Shown: positions 62,281 through 64,000 of the stretch, in pieces | Position numbering within the stretch: the stretch's first letter is position 1 | Layout of the letters: each line of letters begins with the position of its first letter | From: Colletes latitarsis | Lineage: Eukaryota; Arthropoda; Insecta; Hymenoptera; Colletidae | Direction: 5' to 3' | DNA: 64,000 bases | Assembly: GCF_051014445.1 (NCBI RefSeq) | Contig: NW_027488366.1 | Location: 28,104,001-28,168,000, forward strand | Position numbers and translations under genes: made by a program | The notes under the pieces: generated by a model | Seen by the model: the letters and a program-made list of their open reading frames with translations, nothing else | What the model was told of the DNA's origin: nothing | The model's database searches: none

Positions 62281-64000
62281 GTCTGTGTTAGGTCTAGGAT
62301 TTGCCCTCATCAAGCTCATACTTTCGCATATTTCTCATACTTCATGGCTAGATCCTGGGCTTTTTCTGGATTGCATCACGTAGTAATGAAGTACAACACT
62401 GAAACAGTCAATTAAACCTGGTTTCGATCAATATTTTAGAGAATAATTCATGTTAGGTCTAGGTTAGGTCTGGGATTTGCTCTCATCAGGCTCATTCTTT
62501 CGCATATTTCTCATACTTGATGGCTAGATCCTGGGCTTTTTCTGGATCGCATCACGTAGTAATGAAGTACAACACTGAAACAGTCAATTAAACCTGGTTG
62601 CGATCAATATTTTAGAGGATAATGCATCTTAGGTCTAGGTTAGGTCTGGGATTTTCACTCATCAGACTCATACTTTCGCATTCTTCACATACTTGTTGAA
62701 CGGATCCTGGGTTTTTTCTGGTTTGGATCACGTAGTAACGTGGTACCACACTGAAACATTCAATTACACCTGGTCTTGATAAATATTTTAGAGGATAACG
62801 CACGTTAGGTCTGGGTTAGGTCTAGGATTTGCCCTCATCAAGCTCATACTTTCGCATATCTCTCATACTTGATGGCTAGATCCTGGGCTTTTTCTGGATT
62901 GCATCACGTAGTAATGAAGTACAACACTGAAACAGTCAACTAAACCTGGTTTCGATCAATATTTTAGAGAATAATTCATGTTAGGTCTAGGTTAGGTCTG
63001 GGATTTGCTCTCATCAGGCTCATTCTTTCGCATATTTCTCATACTTGATGGCTAGATCCTGGGCTTCTTCTGGATCGCATCACGTAGTAATGAAGTACAA
63101 CACTGAAACAGTCAATTAAACCTGGTTTCCATCAATATCTTAGAGGACAACGCAAGTTAGGTCTGGGATAGGTCTGGGATTTGCCCTCATCAGAGTCATA
63201 CTTTCGCGTTCTTCACATACTTGTTGGACAGATCCTGGGTTTTTTCTGGTTTGGATCACGTAGTAGTGTGGTGCCACACTGAAACAGTCCATTAAACCTG
63301 GTTTGGATCAATATTTTAGAGGATAACGCACGTTAGGTCTGGGTTAGGTCTAGGATTTGCCCTCATCAAGCTCATACTTTCGCATATTTCTCATACTTCA
63401 TGGCTAGATCCTGGGCTTTTTCTGGATTGCATCACGTAGTAATGAAGTACAACACTGAAACAGTCAATTAAACCTGGTTTCGATCAATATTTTAGAGAAT
63501 AATTCATGTTAGGTCTAGGTTAGGTCTGGGATTTGCTCTCATCAGGCTCATTCTTTCGCATATTTCTCATACTTGATGGCTAGATCCTGGGCTTTTTCTG
63601 GATCGCATCACGTAGTAATGAAGTACAACACTGAAACAGTCAATTAAACCTGGTTGCGATCAATATTTTAGAGGATAACGCATGTTAGGCCTGGGTTAGG
63701 TTTAGTATTTGCCCTCATCAGGCTCATTCTTTCGCATATTTCTCAAACTTGGTGGCTAGATCCCGGGCTTTTTCTGGATTGCATCACGTAGTAATGTGGT
63801 ACCACACTGAAACATTCAATTAAACCTGGTCATGATAAATATTTTAGAAGACAACGCATGTTAGGTCTGGGTTAGGCCTAGGATTTGCCCTCATCAGGAT
63901 CATACTTTCGCATATTTCTCATACTTCATGGCTAGATCCTGGGCTATTTCTGGATTGGATCTCGTAGTAAAGTGGTACCACACTGAAACATTCAATGAAA
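62280..64000 (+). repeat. Right-edge sub-array with 528- and 1056-bp offsets
   Basis: TGGCTAGATCCTGGGCTTTT followed by TCTGGATCGC is at 62521 and 63577 (1056 bp). AACGCACGTTAGGTCTGGG is near 62799 and 63327 (528 bp). The final 300 bp match about 52960-53262 at 10738 bp (61 monomers), including GGATCTCGTAGTAAAGTGG. The window ends inside a monomer, so the array continues. Confidence 0.85.

Larger units (their letters stand above)
1..64000 (+). repeat. Satellite DNA array, ~176-bp monomer, head-to-tail
   Basis: The whole window is built from about 363 tandem copies of a monomer near 176 bp. The landmark GGATCACGTAGTA (or GCATCACGTAGTA) recurs at 13, 188, 365, 541, 717, 893 and 1069 and keeps this spacing to the right edge. 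All copies are in one orientation. A consensus built by eye is about 41% G+C with four CpG sites per copy. Most length variation is plus or minus 1 bp, with rare +11 and -11 bp copies. No non-satellite sequence was found at either end or inside. This organisation is typical of eukaryotic centromeric or pericentromeric satellites. Centromere identity itself is inference, since subtelomeric or interstitial heterochromatin arrays look alike. I do not recognise the family. Confidence 0.98.

Noticed and set aside
4474..62803. Dozens of antisense open frames of 63-84 codons with near-identical translations (MRYPLKYLSRPGL...)
   Set aside because: They are the reverse strand of one satellite monomer. 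They end when the 176-bp period shifts the frame, lack any recognisable domain, and vary with monomer class as noncoding repeats do.
1..64000. CRISPR-like direct repeats
   Set aside because: The period is about 176 bp with no unique spacers between short conserved repeats. Every base belongs to the monomer, and there are no cas genes.
1..64000. LTR or other transposon insertion within the array
   Set aside because: The 176-bp landmark spacing is never broken by more than about 11 bp, so there is no room for an inserted element.
1..64000. Inversions or head-to-head monomers
   Set aside because: All landmarks were found in the same orientation on the plus strand. I saw no reverse-complement landmark apart from the short palindromes inside monomers.
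1..64000. tRNA, rRNA or other structured RNA genes
   Set aside because: No cloverleaf signature, conserved rRNA segment or polymerase III box pair distinct from the repeat was seen. Any internal-promoter-like match would be repeated in hundreds of copies and is not evidence of a gene.

Overview
The window is one uninterrupted satellite DNA array. From base 1 to base 64000 the sequence is a head-to-tail series of about 363 diverged copies of a monomer of about 176 bp. All copies lie in the same orientation, and I saw no gene, RNA gene, transposon, unique spacer or flanking sequence. Both window edges cut through repeats, so the array continues on both sides. The setting is a eukaryotic nuclear chromosome, most plausibly centromeric or pericentromeric heterochromatin resolved by long-read assembly. 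I do not recognise the satellite family and cannot name the species.

Monomer anatomy, in a 176-position frame that I start at GGATCACGTAGTA: (a) a palindrome around GGTACC at about 15-26, which reaches 16 bp in one variant class; (b) an AT-rich stretch with TTCGATCAATATTTTAGAGG at about 51-70; (c) two 11-bp direct sub-repeats of the form GTTAGGTCTGG at about 80-101; (d) a fairly constant CCCTCATCAGGCTCATACTT at 108-127; (e) a highly variable segment at about 129-170 that defines monomer types. Type A reads CATATTTCTCATACTTCATG then GGCTATTTCTGGATT. Type B reads CATTCTTCACATACTTGTTG then GGGTTTTTTCTGGTTT. Type C reads CAGTTTTAACATACATGTTG then CTGATCGAGGG and CTGCTTT. Type D reads CACACTTCACATACTCGTT. 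Type E reads CGTTTTTCACATACTTGTTG.

Layout by local higher-order structure (offsets were counted from matching landmarks): 1-4650 irregular, rich in type C, with 528-bp and 175-bp tandem duplications; 4651-6480 a 705-bp four-monomer unit; 5860-7950 a mosaic with 1232-bp and 880-bp offsets; 7971-10764 an almost identical 1397-bp tandem duplication; 11040-12540 an 880-bp duplication; 12905-14340 a 1067-bp duplication; 16960-18490 a 529-bp unit; 18121-19890 an 886-bp unit; 21731-40350 two long, largely collinear blocks offset by about 8.1-9.2 kb, with shorter 2.3-2.6 kb units in the left one; 40190-42290 a 1056-bp tandem duplication; 42300-47500 patchwork of the previous blocks; 47540-50100 related to 14400-16000; 51500-64000 a further set of multi-monomer units (176, 528, 1056, 1936, 3521, 3873 bp).

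Every open frame I examined is a by-product of the repeat. The antisense strand of one monomer happens to be open for 63-71 codons. Because 176 is not a multiple of 3, the frame is lost in the next copy. Monomers with one extra base (177 bp) keep the frame and give frames of 66-84 codons, including one tandem two-monomer class. I annotate no protein-coding gene. The biology here is the repeat itself: nested duplications, mosaic junctions, monomer classes with restricted distribution, and a dyad-symmetric element that could be relevant to centromere function.
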